DNA of 64,000 nt from Streptomyces albireticuli (GCF_002192455.1 NZ_CP021744.1:7650501-7714500); one strand, 5' to 3'. Counted from the stretch's first letter, positions 33,201 to 42,859 are shown. The notes: generated by a model not told the origin, from the letters alone. Made by a program: numbers and translations.

Positions 33201-34877
33201 ATGCACACCGACCCCCAGCCTCCCTCACCTTCCGCCCCCGGCGCCCCGCAGCTCGACGCCGTCGTCGTCGGGGCCGGCTTCTCCGGCCTCTACCAGCTGC
33301 ACCGGCTGCGCGAACTGGGTCTGCGCACCCGCGTCTTCGAAGCGTGCGAGGACATCGGCGGGACCTGGTACCGCAACCGCTACCCCGGCGCCCGCTGCGA
33401 CGTCGAGAGCACGTCCTACTCGTACTCCTTCTCGCCCGAACTGGACCAGGAATGGGAGTGGAGCGAACGCTACGCGACGCAGCCGGAGATCCTCCGCTAC
33501 CTCCACCACGTCGCCGACCGCTTCGACCTGCACAAGGACGTCACCCTGCGCACCCGCGTGACCCGGGCGGTGTACGACGAGGGCGCCCACGTCTGGCAGG
33601 TGACCACCGACACCGGTGAGACGGTCACCACCCGGTTCGTCGTGCTGGCCACGGGCTGCATGTCGGCCGTCAAGGAACCGGACATACCCGGCGCCGGTAC
33701 CTTCGCCGGCCAGGCCCTGCACACCGCCGACTGGCCGCACGAGGGCGTCGACGTCACCGGTAGACGGGTCGCCGTGATCGGCACCGGCTGCTCCGGCGTC
33801 CAGGTCATCCCGCTGCTGGCCGAGCGGGCCGCCGGGCTCACGGTCTTCCAGCGCACACCGGTCTACGCGCTGCCGGCCCTGAACCGGCCGCTGACCGCGG
33901 CGGAGAACGCCGAGTTCAAGGCCCGCTACCCGGAGTTCCGCGCCGCCCAGCGGAAGTCCCGGGGCGGCACCGTCTTCGAGCCGCCCACGTGCTCCGCCCT
34001 GGAGGTCGACGAGGCGGAGCGCACGGCCACCTATGAAGCGGGCTGGGAATCCGGCCTGCTCAGCGGCCTCCTGCGCACGTACACCGACCTCCTCGCCGAC
34101 CGGGACGCCAACGAGACCGTCTCCGAGTTCGTCCGCTCCAAGATCCGGTCGATCGTCACCGACCCGGAGACGGCCGAGACGCTCTCGCCGCGCACCTTCC
34201 CCTTCGGCACCAAACGGCCCTGCCTGGACACCGACTACTACGCCACCTACAACAAGCCGCACGTGAACGTCGTGGACCTCACCAGGACCCCGATCGTCGA
34301 AATCACGCCGAAGGGCGTCACGACCTCGGACGGGGAACACCCCGTCGACGTCATCGTCTTCGCCACCGGCTTCGACGCCATGACCGGCTCCCAGGTCGCC
34401 GTGGACATCGTCGGCAAGGGCGGCACCACCCTCAAGGAGAAGTGGGCCGACGGCCCCCGGAACCACCTGGGCCTGCTCTCGGCCGGCTTCCCGAACCTCT
34501 TCACCGTCATCGGACCCCTCAGCCCGTCGGTGCTCAGCAACGCGGTGGTGTCCATCGAACAGCACGTGGAGTGGATCACCGACTGCATCGCCCACCTGTG
34601 GCGGAACGGCATCACCGAGATCGACACCACCCCGGACGCCGAGGAGGACTGGTGCGCCCAGGTCGCCGACCTCGCCTCCCGCACCCTCTACCCGGACGTG
34701 GCCTCCTGGTACACGGGGGCGAACGTACCGGGCAAGCCCCGGGTGTTCCTCGCCTACACGGGGGGCCTGGACCGGTACCGGGCGGAGTGCGACGCCGCCG
34801 CGCGCGACGGATACCGCGGTTTCGTCCTGTCCGGGACGCCGGCCGGTCCGCGCCCCGCCGTGGCGGACGCCCGCTGA
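33201..34877 (+). CDS. Flavin-containing (Baeyer-Villiger-type) monooxygenase
   Basis: A 558-residue class B flavoprotein monooxygenase. FAD-binding GAGFSGLY, NADPH-binding GTGCSGVQ, and the Baeyer-Villiger fingerprint FAGQALHTADWP (FxGxxxHxxxWP) are all present. Such enzymes insert oxygen next to a ketone using NADPH and O2. ATG at 33201 is set by AGGAGAA eight bases upstream. No partner genes indicate the substrate. Confidence 0.92.
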   Translation: MHTDPQPPSPSAPGAPQLDAVVVGAGFSGLYQLHRLRELGLRTRVFEACEDIGGTWYRNRYPGARCDVESTSYSYSFSPELDQEWEWSERYATQPEILRYLHHVADRFDLHKDVTLRTRVTRAVYDEGAHVWQVTTDTGETVTTRFVVLATGCMSAVKEPDIPGAGTFAGQALHTADWPHEGVDVTGRRVAVIGTGCSGVQVIPLLAERAAGLTVFQRTPVYALPALNRPLTAAENAEFKARYPEFRAAQRKSRGGTVFEPPTCSALEVDEAERTATYEAGWESGLLSGLLRTYTDLLADRDANETVSEFVRSKIRSIVTDPETAETLSPRTFPFGTKRPCLDTDYYATYNKPHVNVVDLTRTPIVEITPKGVTTSDGEHPVDVIVFATGFDAMTGSQVAVDIVGKGGTTLKEKWADGPRNHLGLLSAGFPNLFTVIGPLSPSVLSNAVVSIEQHVEWITDCIAHLWRNGITEIDTTPDAEEDWCAQVADLASRTLYPDVASWYTGANVPGKPRVFLAYTGGLDRYRAECDAAARDGYRGFVLSGTPAGPRPAVADAR

Positions 34878-34895
34878 TCCGGCGGTTCCCTTCGC

Positions 34896-36275
34896 CTAGG
34901 CGCGGGTGAAGCCGCGGCGTCGTTCGGCGTCGGTGACTTCGTAGCGGTACGCGTCGAGTTCGGTGCGGGCGGTGTGGCGGTAGTGTCGGGCCACCTCGGG
35001 GGTGAGGGCCTCGTCGGCGAGAGGGTCGTCGAAGGCGAGGAGCGCTTCGTGGAGGCCGGCCGGGACCGCGGCGGCGTCCGCGCCGGCACGGTAGGCGTTA
35101 CCGGTGAGGGCGGCCGGGGGCGTGAGGGAGCCGCGGATGCCGTGCAGAGCCGCGGCCAGGGCCGCGGCGAGGGCGAGATAGGGGTTGGCGTCCGCGCCCG
35201 GCAGGCGGATCTCCAGGTGCAGCCCCCGGCCGTGGCCGGTCACGCGGACGGCGCAGGTGCGGTTGTCACGGCCCCAGGTGAAGTGGGTGGGGGCGAAGGA
35301 ACCGGGCTTGAACCGCCGGTAGGAGTTGACGGTGGGGGCGTAGAGAGGCGCGAGGTGGGGGAGGGCCGCGAGGAGACCGGCGACGGCCTGCTCCCCGGTG
35401 CGCGACAGGCCCCCTTCGTCGTCGACGAGTACGGGGCGGGCCTCGTCCCACAGGGAGAGATGCAGGTGGAGGCCGCTGGCCAGCCCCGTGGCCGGCGCCG
35501 CCATGAACGTCGCCGCCAGACCGGCCCCGTCGGCGAGGGCGCGAGCGGCGTGCTTGAGGACGAGGTGGCCGTCGCACGCGGCGAGCGGGTCGCCGTAGGG
35601 GAAGGTCACCTCGACCTGGCCGGGCGCCCCTTCGGTCTTCACGGCCTCGACGGGCAGCCCGGCTTCGCGCAGCCGGCCCGCGAGCGTGTGCAGGTACCGG
35701 ATCAGCTCGGGCGGGTGGTCGAGCGCGTAGTCCAGGTTGTGCGCGCAGACCGGGACGAGGCCGTGTCCGGTGCCGTCGCCGGGCACGGGCGTCCGGTAGA
35801 GGAAGAACTCGGCTTCGAGCCCGGCCCTGGCGCTCAGACCGAGGGCGGCGAGCTCGTCGAGCCGGCGGCGCAGCACCTGCCGGGGCGAGACCTCCACGGG
35901 GAGGCCGGTCATGCGGTGGGCGTCGGCCAGGACGAGCGCGGTCCGCGGGAGCCAGGGCAGCAGGCGGGCCGTGCCCGGGTCGGGTACGAGCCGCAGGTCG
36001 CCGTAGCCGTCGTCCCAGGAGGTGAGGGCGTAGCCGGGGACGGGCCGCATGTCGACGTCGGTGGCCAGGACGTAGGCGCAGGCCTCGGCGCCGTGGTCGG
36101 CGACCTGCCGGAGGTAGTGGTGGGCGTCGTGGAGCTTGCCCTTGAGCCGGCCCTGGAGGTCGGGGAGCGCGAGCAGGACGGTCTCCACGTCTCCGGAGGC
36201 GATCATCCCGGCGAGCCGCTCCGGGGTGAGGACGCCCGCGGGGGCCGGGGAACCGGGGTGGGATATGGCGGGCAT
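34896..36275 (-). CDS. Glutamine synthetase-like gamma-glutamyl-amine ligase (GlnA3/GlnA4-like)
   Basis: A 459-residue GS-fold enzyme. Ligands are visible in GLEAEFFLYR, KTEGAPGQVEV, SGLHLHLSL, NSYRRF and LEIRLPGADANPYL. It resembles the Streptomyces GlnA-like enzymes that glutamylate polyamines or ethanolamine instead of making glutamine. ATG at 36275 abuts the stop of an amino-acid/amine permease gene, so uptake and glutamylation are coupled. The window contains a second, divergent GS-like gene at 8892-10427. Confidence 0.88.
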   Translation of the reverse strand: MPAISHPGSPAPAGVLTPERLAGMIASGDVETVLLALPDLQGRLKGKLHDAHHYLRQVADHGAEACAYVLATDVDMRPVPGYALTSWDDGYGDLRLVPDPGTARLLPWLPRTALVLADAHRMTGLPVEVSPRQVLRRRLDELAALGLSARAGLEAEFFLYRTPVPGDGTGHGLVPVCAHNLDYALDHPPELIRYLHTLAGRLREAGLPVEAVKTEGAPGQVEVTFPYGDPLAACDGHLVLKHAARALADGAGLAATFMAAPATGLASGLHLHLSLWDEARPVLVDDEGGLSRTGEQAVAGLLAALPHLAPLYAPTVNSYRRFKPGSFAPTHFTWGRDNRTCAVRVTGHGRGLHLEIRLPGADANPYLALAAALAAALHGIRGSLTPPAALTGNAYRAGADAAAVPAGLHEALLAFDDPLADEALTPEVARHYRHTARTELDAYRYEVTDAERRRGFTRA

Positions 36276-37808
36276 TTACGCGATGTCCTTCGCGACGGCG
36301 TCCGTGGGGGCGCTGCTGACGGGGGCGGGGGTGCCGTACGAGCGGCGGCCGGCGGCGGCCCACCACGCGGCGGCCAGGCCCAGGGCCACGAGCAGGGCCA
36401 CGGGCGCGTAGTTGAAGGTCCTGGGCGTGACGGGGTAGCTCTGCGGAAGACAGAACAGGACCGTGACCACGGCCACCCAGCCGACGGCGGCCCGGCCCAC
36501 CACCCGGCTCCACGCGCCCAGATGCCACGGTCCCGGCGTGAACCGCGAACCGGCGCGCAGGCGCAGGAGCACGGGAATGGCGTACGCCGGGGTGATGCCG
36601 ATGACATTGATGGCGGTGACCGCGCCGTACGCGGTGGGGGAGTACAGGGACGGCAGGGCCAGGACGCCCGCGGCCGCGACCGAGAGCCACACGGCGGCCC
36701 GGGGGGTGCCGGTGCCGGCGTGGACCCGGCGCCAGAGCCGGGAGCCCGGCAGGGCGCCGTCGCGGGAGAAGGCGAACACCATCCGGGAGGTGGCCGCGAC
36801 CTCGGCGTTGCCGCAGAAGAGCTGGGCACCGATCACGATCAGCAGCAGCGCCTTCGCCCCGGAGGCGCCCAGCGCGTCGAGGAAGATCTGCGCCGGTGGC
36901 ACGCCGGTCGGACTGGCCTGCGTCCCGGCGTAGTCCTGGATCGCGAAGGTCAGCCCGACCAGCAGGATCAGGCCGGCCAGCCACGACCACCGGATCGCCC
37001 GCACGATGCCGCGCGCGGCCGCCACGGCCGCCCCCGGCGTCTCCTCCGACAGATGGGCGGAGGCGTCGTATCCGGAGAAGGTGTACTGGGCGAGGAGCAG
37101 GCCGAGGGCGGCCACGTACCAAGGGCTCGACCAGCCGGTGTCGTTGGCGAAGTGGCCGAAGACGAAACCGGCGGTCCGGTGGTGGGCGGGGACGACGGCC
37201 AGGACCACGACGATGACGCCGACGCCTGTCAGGTGCCACCACACGCTGACGCTGTTGAGCCGGCTGACCAGCCGCACTCCGAACAGGTTGAGGACGGCGT
37301 GCAGGAGCAGAATGCCGGCGAAGATCACCATGACCGACCCCGGGGTGGGGGCGAAGCCCCACTGGAGATTGAGGAAGGCGCCGGTGAACAGGGCGGCCCC
37401 GTAGTCGATGCCGGCGATCGCCCCGAGTAACCCCAGGAGGTTGAGCCAGCCGGTGTACCAGCCCCAGCGGCGGCCGCCGAGCCGGTCGGCCATGAAGTAC
37501 AGGGCCCCGGAGGTCGGGTAGGCGGAGGTGACCTCGGCGAGGGCCCCGCCGACGAGCATCACCATCAGGCCGACGCCGGCCCAGCCCCAGATCATCACGG
37601 CCGGTCCGCCGGTGGACAGCCCGAACCCGTACAGCGTCATGCAGCCGGACAGCACCGAGATCACGCTGAAGCTGATGGCGAAGTTGCCGCGGGGACTCAT
37701 CCGCCGCGACAGCACGGGCCGGTAGCCGAGCCGCCGCAGGTGGGCGTCGTCGTCGGGGCATGCCCCCTGGCCGGGATCGGGGCGGCCGCGACGGAGAGGC
37801 GAGGACAC
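36276..37808 (-). CDS. APC superfamily amino acid/amine permease
   Basis: A 510-residue, ~12-TM permease. The first helix has the APC motif FSVISVLSGCMTLYGFGL, and FSGYDASAHLSEET in TM6 is typical of the GABA/choline permease branch. GTG at 37808 has GGAGGT seven bases upstream. Co-transcribed with the GS-like ligase directly downstream, so it probably imports an amine (polyamine, ethanolamine or GABA-like) as nitrogen source. Confidence 0.9.
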   Translation of the reverse strand: MSSPLRRGRPDPGQGACPDDDAHLRRLGYRPVLSRRMSPRGNFAISFSVISVLSGCMTLYGFGLSTGGPAVMIWGWAGVGLMVMLVGGALAEVTSAYPTSGALYFMADRLGGRRWGWYTGWLNLLGLLGAIAGIDYGAALFTGAFLNLQWGFAPTPGSVMVIFAGILLLHAVLNLFGVRLVSRLNSVSVWWHLTGVGVIVVVLAVVPAHHRTAGFVFGHFANDTGWSSPWYVAALGLLLAQYTFSGYDASAHLSEETPGAAVAAARGIVRAIRWSWLAGLILLVGLTFAIQDYAGTQASPTGVPPAQIFLDALGASGAKALLLIVIGAQLFCGNAEVAATSRMVFAFSRDGALPGSRLWRRVHAGTGTPRAAVWLSVAAAGVLALPSLYSPTAYGAVTAINVIGITPAYAIPVLLRLRAGSRFTPGPWHLGAWSRVVGRAAVGWVAVVTVLFCLPQSYPVTPRTFNYAPVALLVALGLAAAWWAAAGRRSYGTPAPVSSAPTDAVAKDIA

Positions 37809-37957
37809 AGCGGTACCTCCAGGAACGGGGAAGAGGGAAAAGGAACATGCCCCACCGGAGGCGAGCGGGGGAAGAGGGCCTGCGCGGCACGCCCCGGATC
37901 CGAGGGCGCCGGCGGATCTCGGTTGCCGCTCCCGGCCTCGTGGGACAGCCTTCTCGC

Positions 37958-38467
37958 ATGATCGAATTGCGGATGCTGACAGCGGACGACTGGCCCGAGT
38001 GGCGCGCGCTGAGGCTCGCGGCGCTCGCCGAGGCCCCGTACGCCTTCGGGTCCACGCTCGCGGAATGGCAGGGCGACGGTGACCGGGAGGAACGGTGGCG
38101 GGCCCGGCTGGGCATCGCGGGCTCGTGCAACTTCCTTGCCCTGCTCGACGGAAGGCCGGCCGGGATGGCGAGTGGCGTCCCGGGTCCGCGGGACGACGTC
38201 GCCGAGCTGATCTCCATGTGGGTCGGCGAGCGGGCACGGGGGCGAGGCGTGGGGGACGCGCTGATCCGCGGCGTGGAGCGGTGGGCCGTGCGGGAGCGGG
38301 CGGCGGTCCTCGAACTCGCGGTCAGGCCCGGCAACGCGCACGCGATCGCGCTGTACCGTCGGCACGGCTTCGAGGTCACCGGCCGGCTCGGGGATGTGCT
38401 GCCTGACGGGCAGCGGGAACACGTCATGGCGAAGCCGCTGCCCTTGGCGGCGGTGCGTGGGGAGTAG
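37958..38467 (+). CDS. GNAT family N-acetyltransferase
   Basis: A 169-residue GNAT. The acetyl-CoA loop is ERARGRGVGDAL, preceded by AELISMWV; NAHAIALYRRHGF is the family's C-terminal motif. Single gene, divergent from the permease; target unknown. Confidence 0.9.
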   Translation: MIELRMLTADDWPEWRALRLAALAEAPYAFGSTLAEWQGDGDREERWRARLGIAGSCNFLALLDGRPAGMASGVPGPRDDVAELISMWVGERARGRGVGDALIRGVERWAVRERAAVLELAVRPGNAHAIALYRRHGFEVTGRLGDVLPDGQREHVMAKPLPLAAVRGE

Positions 38468-38522
38468 CGCCCGGAGGGGCGACGACCGGCCCCCCGCGCC
38501 CGCCGGTCGTGGGCACGGCGGC

Positions 38523-39035
38523 TCACTTCATGAGTGATCCCCGCATACGGTCCAGTCCGCGCAGCACCTCGTCACGGTTCTTCGCCTGCTTGATCCAGGC
38601 GGGGAGGCGGCCGATGATCCCCATCTTGCGCCACGGCTCGCACCAGGTGTCGTGTTCGCGCAGCGTCGCCCGCACGTACCGCCGCAACAGGTCGAGGTGT
38701 TCGGGGTTGTACGCCCAGAGGCGGCCGTGCCGCGTGTCCGTCTGGAGCCAGAGCGGTACGTGGAAGTAGGGGTCGCGCATGACCGCCGTGCCGCCCCAGT
38801 GGAACGCGGTCCGGTCGCCCTGCCTCCGCTGCCGTGACAGTCCGCAGTGACGGCACACGAGCCGCCGCGACGCGTACGGGCCGGACGGGGTGTCCTCCGC
38901 GTCACCGGTGGCCGTGACGACCTGGGCCTGCCGCTCGCACCTGGGGCAGCGCACGAGCACGCTTCCGGCCGTGGCGAAGTGGTGCTTCCCGTGTCCGGGG
39001 TCCCGGAAACGGCTGGGGGAGGAGGGCGCGGGCAT
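38523..39035 (-). CDS. Zinc-ribbon protein of unknown function
   Basis: A 170-residue protein with an N-terminal zinc ribbon: CPRC near residue 31 and CRHC near 64. The C-terminal half (WLQTDTRHGRLWAYNPEHLDLL) is conserved-looking but unassigned. ATG at 39035 is chosen because it starts just before the ribbon and follows a GC-biased noncoding stretch. Confidence 0.75.
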   Translation of the reverse strand: MPAPSSPSRFRDPGHGKHHFATAGSVLVRCPRCERQAQVVTATGDAEDTPSGPYASRRLVCRHCGLSRQRRQGDRTAFHWGGTAVMRDPYFHVPLWLQTDTRHGRLWAYNPEHLDLLRRYVRATLREHDTWCEPWRKMGIIGRLPAWIKQAKNRDEVLRGLDRMRGSLMK

Positions 39036-39079
39036 CGCCCCATTATGCGGTCCGGGGTGGAGCGTTGCCCCGGGAGGCG

Positions 39080-39436
39080 TCAGAGGGCGAGCGCCGTGGG
39101 GTGCCGTGGCTCGTAGAGGGGGAGTTCGGCGCCGCTCGGGAGGCGGATCGCCGCGAGCACGCCCCATCCCTGGTCGGTGGGCGGCCGGGTGATCTCGACG
39201 CCCCGCGCGTCGAGGTCGCCGAGCAGGGAGGCGATGTCGTCGCACATCAGATACAGCTCGTGCTTGGGCACGCTCTCGGTCGGGTGCACGGCCACTTCCG
39301 CGGGCGGCAGCCTGAAGACGAGCCAGCCGCCTCCGGCGTCGACGGCCGGGAAGCCGAGGACGTCACGGAGGAAGGCCCTGTCGGCCTCGGCGTCCTGGGT
39401 GAAGAAGATGATGTGCGCTCCGCTGATGCCGCCCAT
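39080..39436 (-). CDS. VOC (glyoxalase/bleomycin resistance) family protein
   Basis: A 118-residue single VOC module (HIIFFTQDAEADRAFLRDVLGF; VHPTES; ELYLMCDDI; LPLYEP). The usual metal ligands His/Glu are present at the expected strands, but the substrate is unknown. ATG at 39436. Confidence 0.85.
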   Translation of the reverse strand: MGGISGAHIIFFTQDAEADRAFLRDVLGFPAVDAGGGWLVFRLPPAEVAVHPTESVPKHELYLMCDDIASLLGDLDARGVEITRPPTDQGWGVLAAIRLPSGAELPLYEPRHPTALAL

Positions 39437-39525
39437 GTCGCGGTTCCCCTCGCCGTTCTCGTCGGGGTCGCTCTCCCACCGTCACGCCGTCCGTGCGGAT
39501 GCCACGCCGGGAGGAGTTCCCACCC

Positions 39526-39711
39526 TCACTGAGGGCCGTCGGTGTCGTCCTGGTCGCCGTAGGAACCGCCCTCGTCCGTCTGCCGGCCGCGTTGCCGTTC
39601 CTGGCGATGCTGGCGTTCCTGGCGCTCCTGCTCCCGGGCGGCGAGCGTCTCCTCCGTCATGTCCTCCGTGTAGCCCTGATCCCCGCGCGGGTCGCGTTCC
39701 CTGCCGCCCAT
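39526..39711 (-). CDS. Small hydrophilic Glu/Gln/Arg-rich protein
   Basis: A 61-residue protein, highly charged (LAAREQERQERQHRQERQ), probably helical and partly disordered. ATG at 39711 has GAGGAG nine bases upstream, which supports it as a real small gene. Function unknown. Confidence 0.55.
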   Translation of the reverse strand: MGGRERDPRGDQGYTEDMTEETLAAREQERQERQHRQERQRGRQTDEGGSYGDQDDTDGPQ

Positions 39712-40113
39712 ATCCACTCACTCCTCGCAGAATTGGTCAGTCCTGGGTAGTCTCGCCCAGATCGCGAGGACAGGCCGGTTAATGGTGGGTCGTTCGGGTC
39801 CGTCCGCCGCCGGACCTGGCCGGACGGGCGGTGGCGTACGCCTCGACCCCGGCCTGGAGCGGCTCGGCGCCGGCGGTTCCGGCTAGTTGAACCGTAAATT
39901 GACGTGTGTGCACCTTTTGCCTTAGGTCTAGCGGAGTGCGACCTTCCGGTCCTTCGGCCGACGCGGCGCACGGGCCCGGCTGCCTACGGTCGTCACCTGC
40001 GACAGCACGGCACGACGCCCGAGGACGGCACCGCCCGTCCCGCATGCCCAGGCCGCCAAGGACAGGGCGCCGCGGCTGCCGCTCCACACGCCCGGTTCGT
40101 ACGGAGTTCTTGG
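39712..40113. promoter_or_regulatory. Intergenic region with a strong promoter for the Bcr/CflA-type exporter
   Basis: This 402-bp stretch separates divergent genes. TTGACG at 39899-39904 and TTAGGT at 39922-39927 are 17 bases apart and make a good housekeeping-type promoter for the exporter. That would leave a leader of about 180 bases before the ATG at 40114, long enough to hold regulatory structure, but I could not assign one. Confidence 0.55.
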
Positions 40114-41292
40114 ATGCCTGTGATGACAGCAGCCCTGGTGCTGCTCGCGTTCGTGATGCCGCTGGCCACGGACATGTACCTGCCCGCCTTCCCGCAGATG
40201 ACGGGCGATCTGCACACCGACGCCTCAGGCGTCCAGCTCACCCTGACCGCCTTCCTCATAGGAATGGGCCTGGGGCAGCTCGTCCTCGGCCCGCTCTCCG
40301 ATCGCTTCGGGCGCCGCGCTCCCATCCTCATCGGTGGCCTCGCCTGCGTCGTGGCCACCGCCTTCTGCGCGCTGGCCCCCTCCCTCGGCTGGCTGGTCGT
40401 CCTGCGCTTCCTCCAAGGGTTCAGCGGTGCCGCGGGCGTGGTCGTCGGCCGCGCCGTGATCTCCGATGTGGCCAAGGGGGACAAGGCCGCCAAGCTGCTC
40501 GGGGTCCTGATGACCCTCATGGGCATCGCCCCGGTCGTCGCGCCCGTCGTGGGCGGCGCCGTGATCGAGGCCGGCGACTGGCGCGACGTCTTCTGGGTCC
40601 TGTCGGCCGCGTCGCTCCTGGCCCTGGTGGCCGCGGCCTTCGCCGTACCCGAGAGCCTGCCGCCCGAGCGGCGCCACCGCGGCGGCATCGCGGCCACCGC
40701 GCGCACCGCGCGCGAGGTCCTGGGCAACCGCCCCTACCTCGGCTACACCCTCTGCTTCGGCATGGCCCTGGCCGTCCTCTTCTGCTACCTCGGCGGCGCC
40801 TCCTTCCTCTTCCAGAACCTCCTCGGCCTGAGCGTCGGCCGGACCTCGGCGGCCTTCGCCTCCGTCGGCATCGTCAGCGTCCTGGCCGGTGTCGCCGTCA
40901 CCAGACTCGTCGGCCGCTTCAGCCCCAGGTCACTGCTGCGCGCCGGCCTGGTCACGATGCCGGTCTGCTCCGCCGCCCTGTGCGCGCTGGCCCTGGCCGG
41001 CCGGCTGAACCTGGTCGTGGTCCTGGTCCTGCTCTACGCCGCCTTCGCCGGCATCAGCCTGGCCAGCATCAACGCGGCCGCGCTCGCGCTGGAACGCGTC
41101 CCCGAGGCCGCCGGCACCGGCTCCGCCGTCCTCGGCACCGCCCAGAGCCTGCTCAGCGCGGTGGCCGCCCCGCTGGTCGGCGTCGGGGGCGCGCACACGG
41201 CCGTCCCGATGTTCGCGGGCATGACCGTCGCCGCCCTGCTCGCCCTGGGCGCCCTGCGCCTGACCGGCACCGCCTCCCGAAGCGCGCGCTAG
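40114..41292 (+). CDS. Bcr/CflA family drug resistance MFS transporter
   Basis: A 392-residue 12-TM protein. TM1 contains FVMPLATDMYLPAFPQM, characteristic of Bcr/CflA transporters, and the inter-helix loop LGPLSDRFGRRAPIL is MFS motif A. ATG at 40114 is preceded by GGAG nine bases upstream; the long in-frame extension upstream is not hydrophobic and overlaps the promoter. Likely a multidrug or sulfonamide/bicyclomycin-type exporter. Confidence 0.9.
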   Translation: MPVMTAALVLLAFVMPLATDMYLPAFPQMTGDLHTDASGVQLTLTAFLIGMGLGQLVLGPLSDRFGRRAPILIGGLACVVATAFCALAPSLGWLVVLRFLQGFSGAAGVVVGRAVISDVAKGDKAAKLLGVLMTLMGIAPVVAPVVGGAVIEAGDWRDVFWVLSAASLLALVAAAFAVPESLPPERRHRGGIAATARTAREVLGNRPYLGYTLCFGMALAVLFCYLGGASFLFQNLLGLSVGRTSAAFASVGIVSVLAGVAVTRLVGRFSPRSLLRAGLVTMPVCSAALCALALAGRLNLVVVLVLLYAAFAGISLASINAAALALERVPEAAGTGSAVLGTAQSLLSAVAAPLVGVGGAHTAVPMFAGMTVAALLALGALRLTGTASRSAR

Positions 41293-41310
41293 CCGCCCCG
41301 GCGCGACCGA

Positions 41311-41796
41311 CTACGCGCGGTCGTAGACGGCGGTCGGTATCCCGCGCCGGGTGAGGTGCCGGGTGACGAGCGGTTCGACGCTGTCCCAGTGGCCGCCGGC
41401 GAGCCCGCAGCCGATGCGGGGCATGTGGACCGAGGCGCCGAGGACCGCCGCCCGTGCTCCGAGGGCGTCCAACGCGGTGCCGATCGCCTCGTACCGCACG
41501 GGCGCCGTGCCGCCTCCGGCGCGGGTACGGATCCCGTGCTGCCCCACGATGTTGGCCACCCACAGGTCATCCTCGACCTCGACGAGCCGCACCTGACCGA
41601 GGGCGAAGCCGCTGGTGGCGCGTTCGCGGTACCAGCGGCGGTAGGAGGCCTCGGGCTCCGGCCACCGCTGGGACAGCGCCAGGACGAATCCCGCTCCCCA
41701 GCCGCCGACGTCGTTGCAGACATGGGCGATGATCTTGCGGCCCGTCCCCTGCGGCCGGGTCGCGTCACCGTGCACGTATTCGATCTTCAGGTCCAT
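41311..41796 (-). CDS. Macro-domain protein (ADP-ribose-1''-phosphate phosphatase-like)
   Basis: A 161-residue macro domain: IEYVHGDAT at the start, IIAHVCNDVGGWGAGF (ligand-binding loop), and MPRIGCGLAGG (second loop). Such proteins bind or hydrolyse ADP-ribose derivatives. It is divergent from NAD synthetase across a 167-bp gap, a link through NAD metabolism. Confidence 0.88.
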   Translation of the reverse strand: MDLKIEYVHGDATRPQGTGRKIIAHVCNDVGGWGAGFVLALSQRWPEPEASYRRWYRERATSGFALGQVRLVEVEDDLWVANIVGQHGIRTRAGGGTAPVRYEAIGTALDALGARAAVLGASVHMPRIGCGLAGGHWDSVEPLVTRHLTRRGIPTAVYDRA

Positions 41797-41963
41797 GTGC
41801 GGACGCTAGCGGTGGGGTCTGACAACGACGTGCCGCCGGGGAGGCGGATCACGGCCGGGCAGGGCTCGCCGGACAGGCACCGTCACCGCACGCCCCCTCC
41901 CCGACCCCCGGACGCCCCTGGCTAAGGTGGTCAGCACATCGTGGAACGAAACAAGGAGCAGAC

Positions 41964-42794
41964 GTGAGCGAGTCGGCGTCCATCGCCCTTCAGCAGGAGA
42001 TCGCCCGGGATCTCCAGGTCGCCGAGACCTTCGAGCCCGAGCGGGAGATCGAGCGCCGGGTGGCCTTCCTCGCCGAGCGGCTGACCTCCACCGGTCTGCG
42101 CTCCCTGGTGCTCGGCATCAGCGGCGGCGTCGACTCCACCACCGCCGGCCGGCTGTGCCAGCTCGCCGTCGAGCGGGCCCGGGCCGCCGGGCACGAGGCG
42201 CGGTTCTACGCGATGCGGCTGCCCTACGGGACCCAGGCCGACGAGCACGACGCCCAGCTCGCGCTCTCCTTCATCCGGGCCGACCACCTGCTGACCGTGG
42301 ACATCAAGCCCGCGAGCGACGCCGCGCTCGATGCCTCGGTGGCCGCCGGCGTCGGCTTCCGCGACGCCCACCACCAGGACTTCGTGCACGGCAACATCAA
42401 GGCCCGGCAGCGCATGATCGCCCAGTACGCGGTGGCCGGCGCGCACGACGGCCTGGTCGTCGGCACCGACCACGCCGCCGAGGCGGTCTCCGGCTTCTTC
42501 ACCAAGTTCGGTGACGGCGCCGCCGACCTCGTCCCGCTGACCGGCCTGACCAAGCGCCGGGTGCGCGCCGTCGCGGACGCCCTGGGCGCCCCCGCCGAGC
42601 TGGTGTGGAAGACCCCGACGGCCGACCTGGAGACCCTCGACCCGGGCAAGGCCGACGAGGACGCGCTCGGGGTCACGTACGACGACATCGACGACTTCCT
42701 GGAGGGCAAGCCGGTGGACGAGCGCGCCTTCGAGACGATCGTCCGCCGCTACCGCCTCACCGACCACAAGCGTCAGCTGCCCATCGCTCCGTAG
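41964..42794 (+). CDS. nadE: NH3-dependent NAD+ synthetase
   Basis: A 276-residue NadE of the E. coli/Bacillus short type, with the N-type pyrophosphatase loop LGISGGVDSTT and VVGTDHAAEAVSGFFTKFGDGAADL. It lacks the glutaminase domain of long actinobacterial forms, so it uses ammonia directly. GTG at 41964 follows AAGGAG. Confidence 0.93.
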   Translation: MSESASIALQQEIARDLQVAETFEPEREIERRVAFLAERLTSTGLRSLVLGISGGVDSTTAGRLCQLAVERARAAGHEARFYAMRLPYGTQADEHDAQLALSFIRADHLLTVDIKPASDAALDASVAAGVGFRDAHHQDFVHGNIKARQRMIAQYAVAGAHDGLVVGTDHAAEAVSGFFTKFGDGAADLVPLTGLTKRRVRAVADALGAPAELVWKTPTADLETLDPGKADEDALGVTYDDIDDFLEGKPVDERAFETIVRRYRLTDHKRQLPIAP

Positions 42795-42827
42795 CGGGAC
42801 GTCGGAGCGGCGGGGCGGCCCGTGAAC

Positions 42828-42859
42828 GGCGCCGGCGGGTGAGCGGACCTGCCGGCGCC
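42828..42859. terminator. Bidirectional terminator between nadE and the Rox-type gene
   Basis: GGCGCCGGCGGGT (42828-42840) and ACCTGCCGGCGCC (42847-42859) form a 13-bp stem with one G-U pair and a 6-base loop, between convergent genes. Confidence 0.7.

Noticed and set aside
33201..34877. Baeyer-Villiger-type monooxygenase as the N-oxidising enzyme of the first cluster
   Set aside because: It is more than 20 kb away among unrelated genes and has the standard ketone-oxidising fingerprint.
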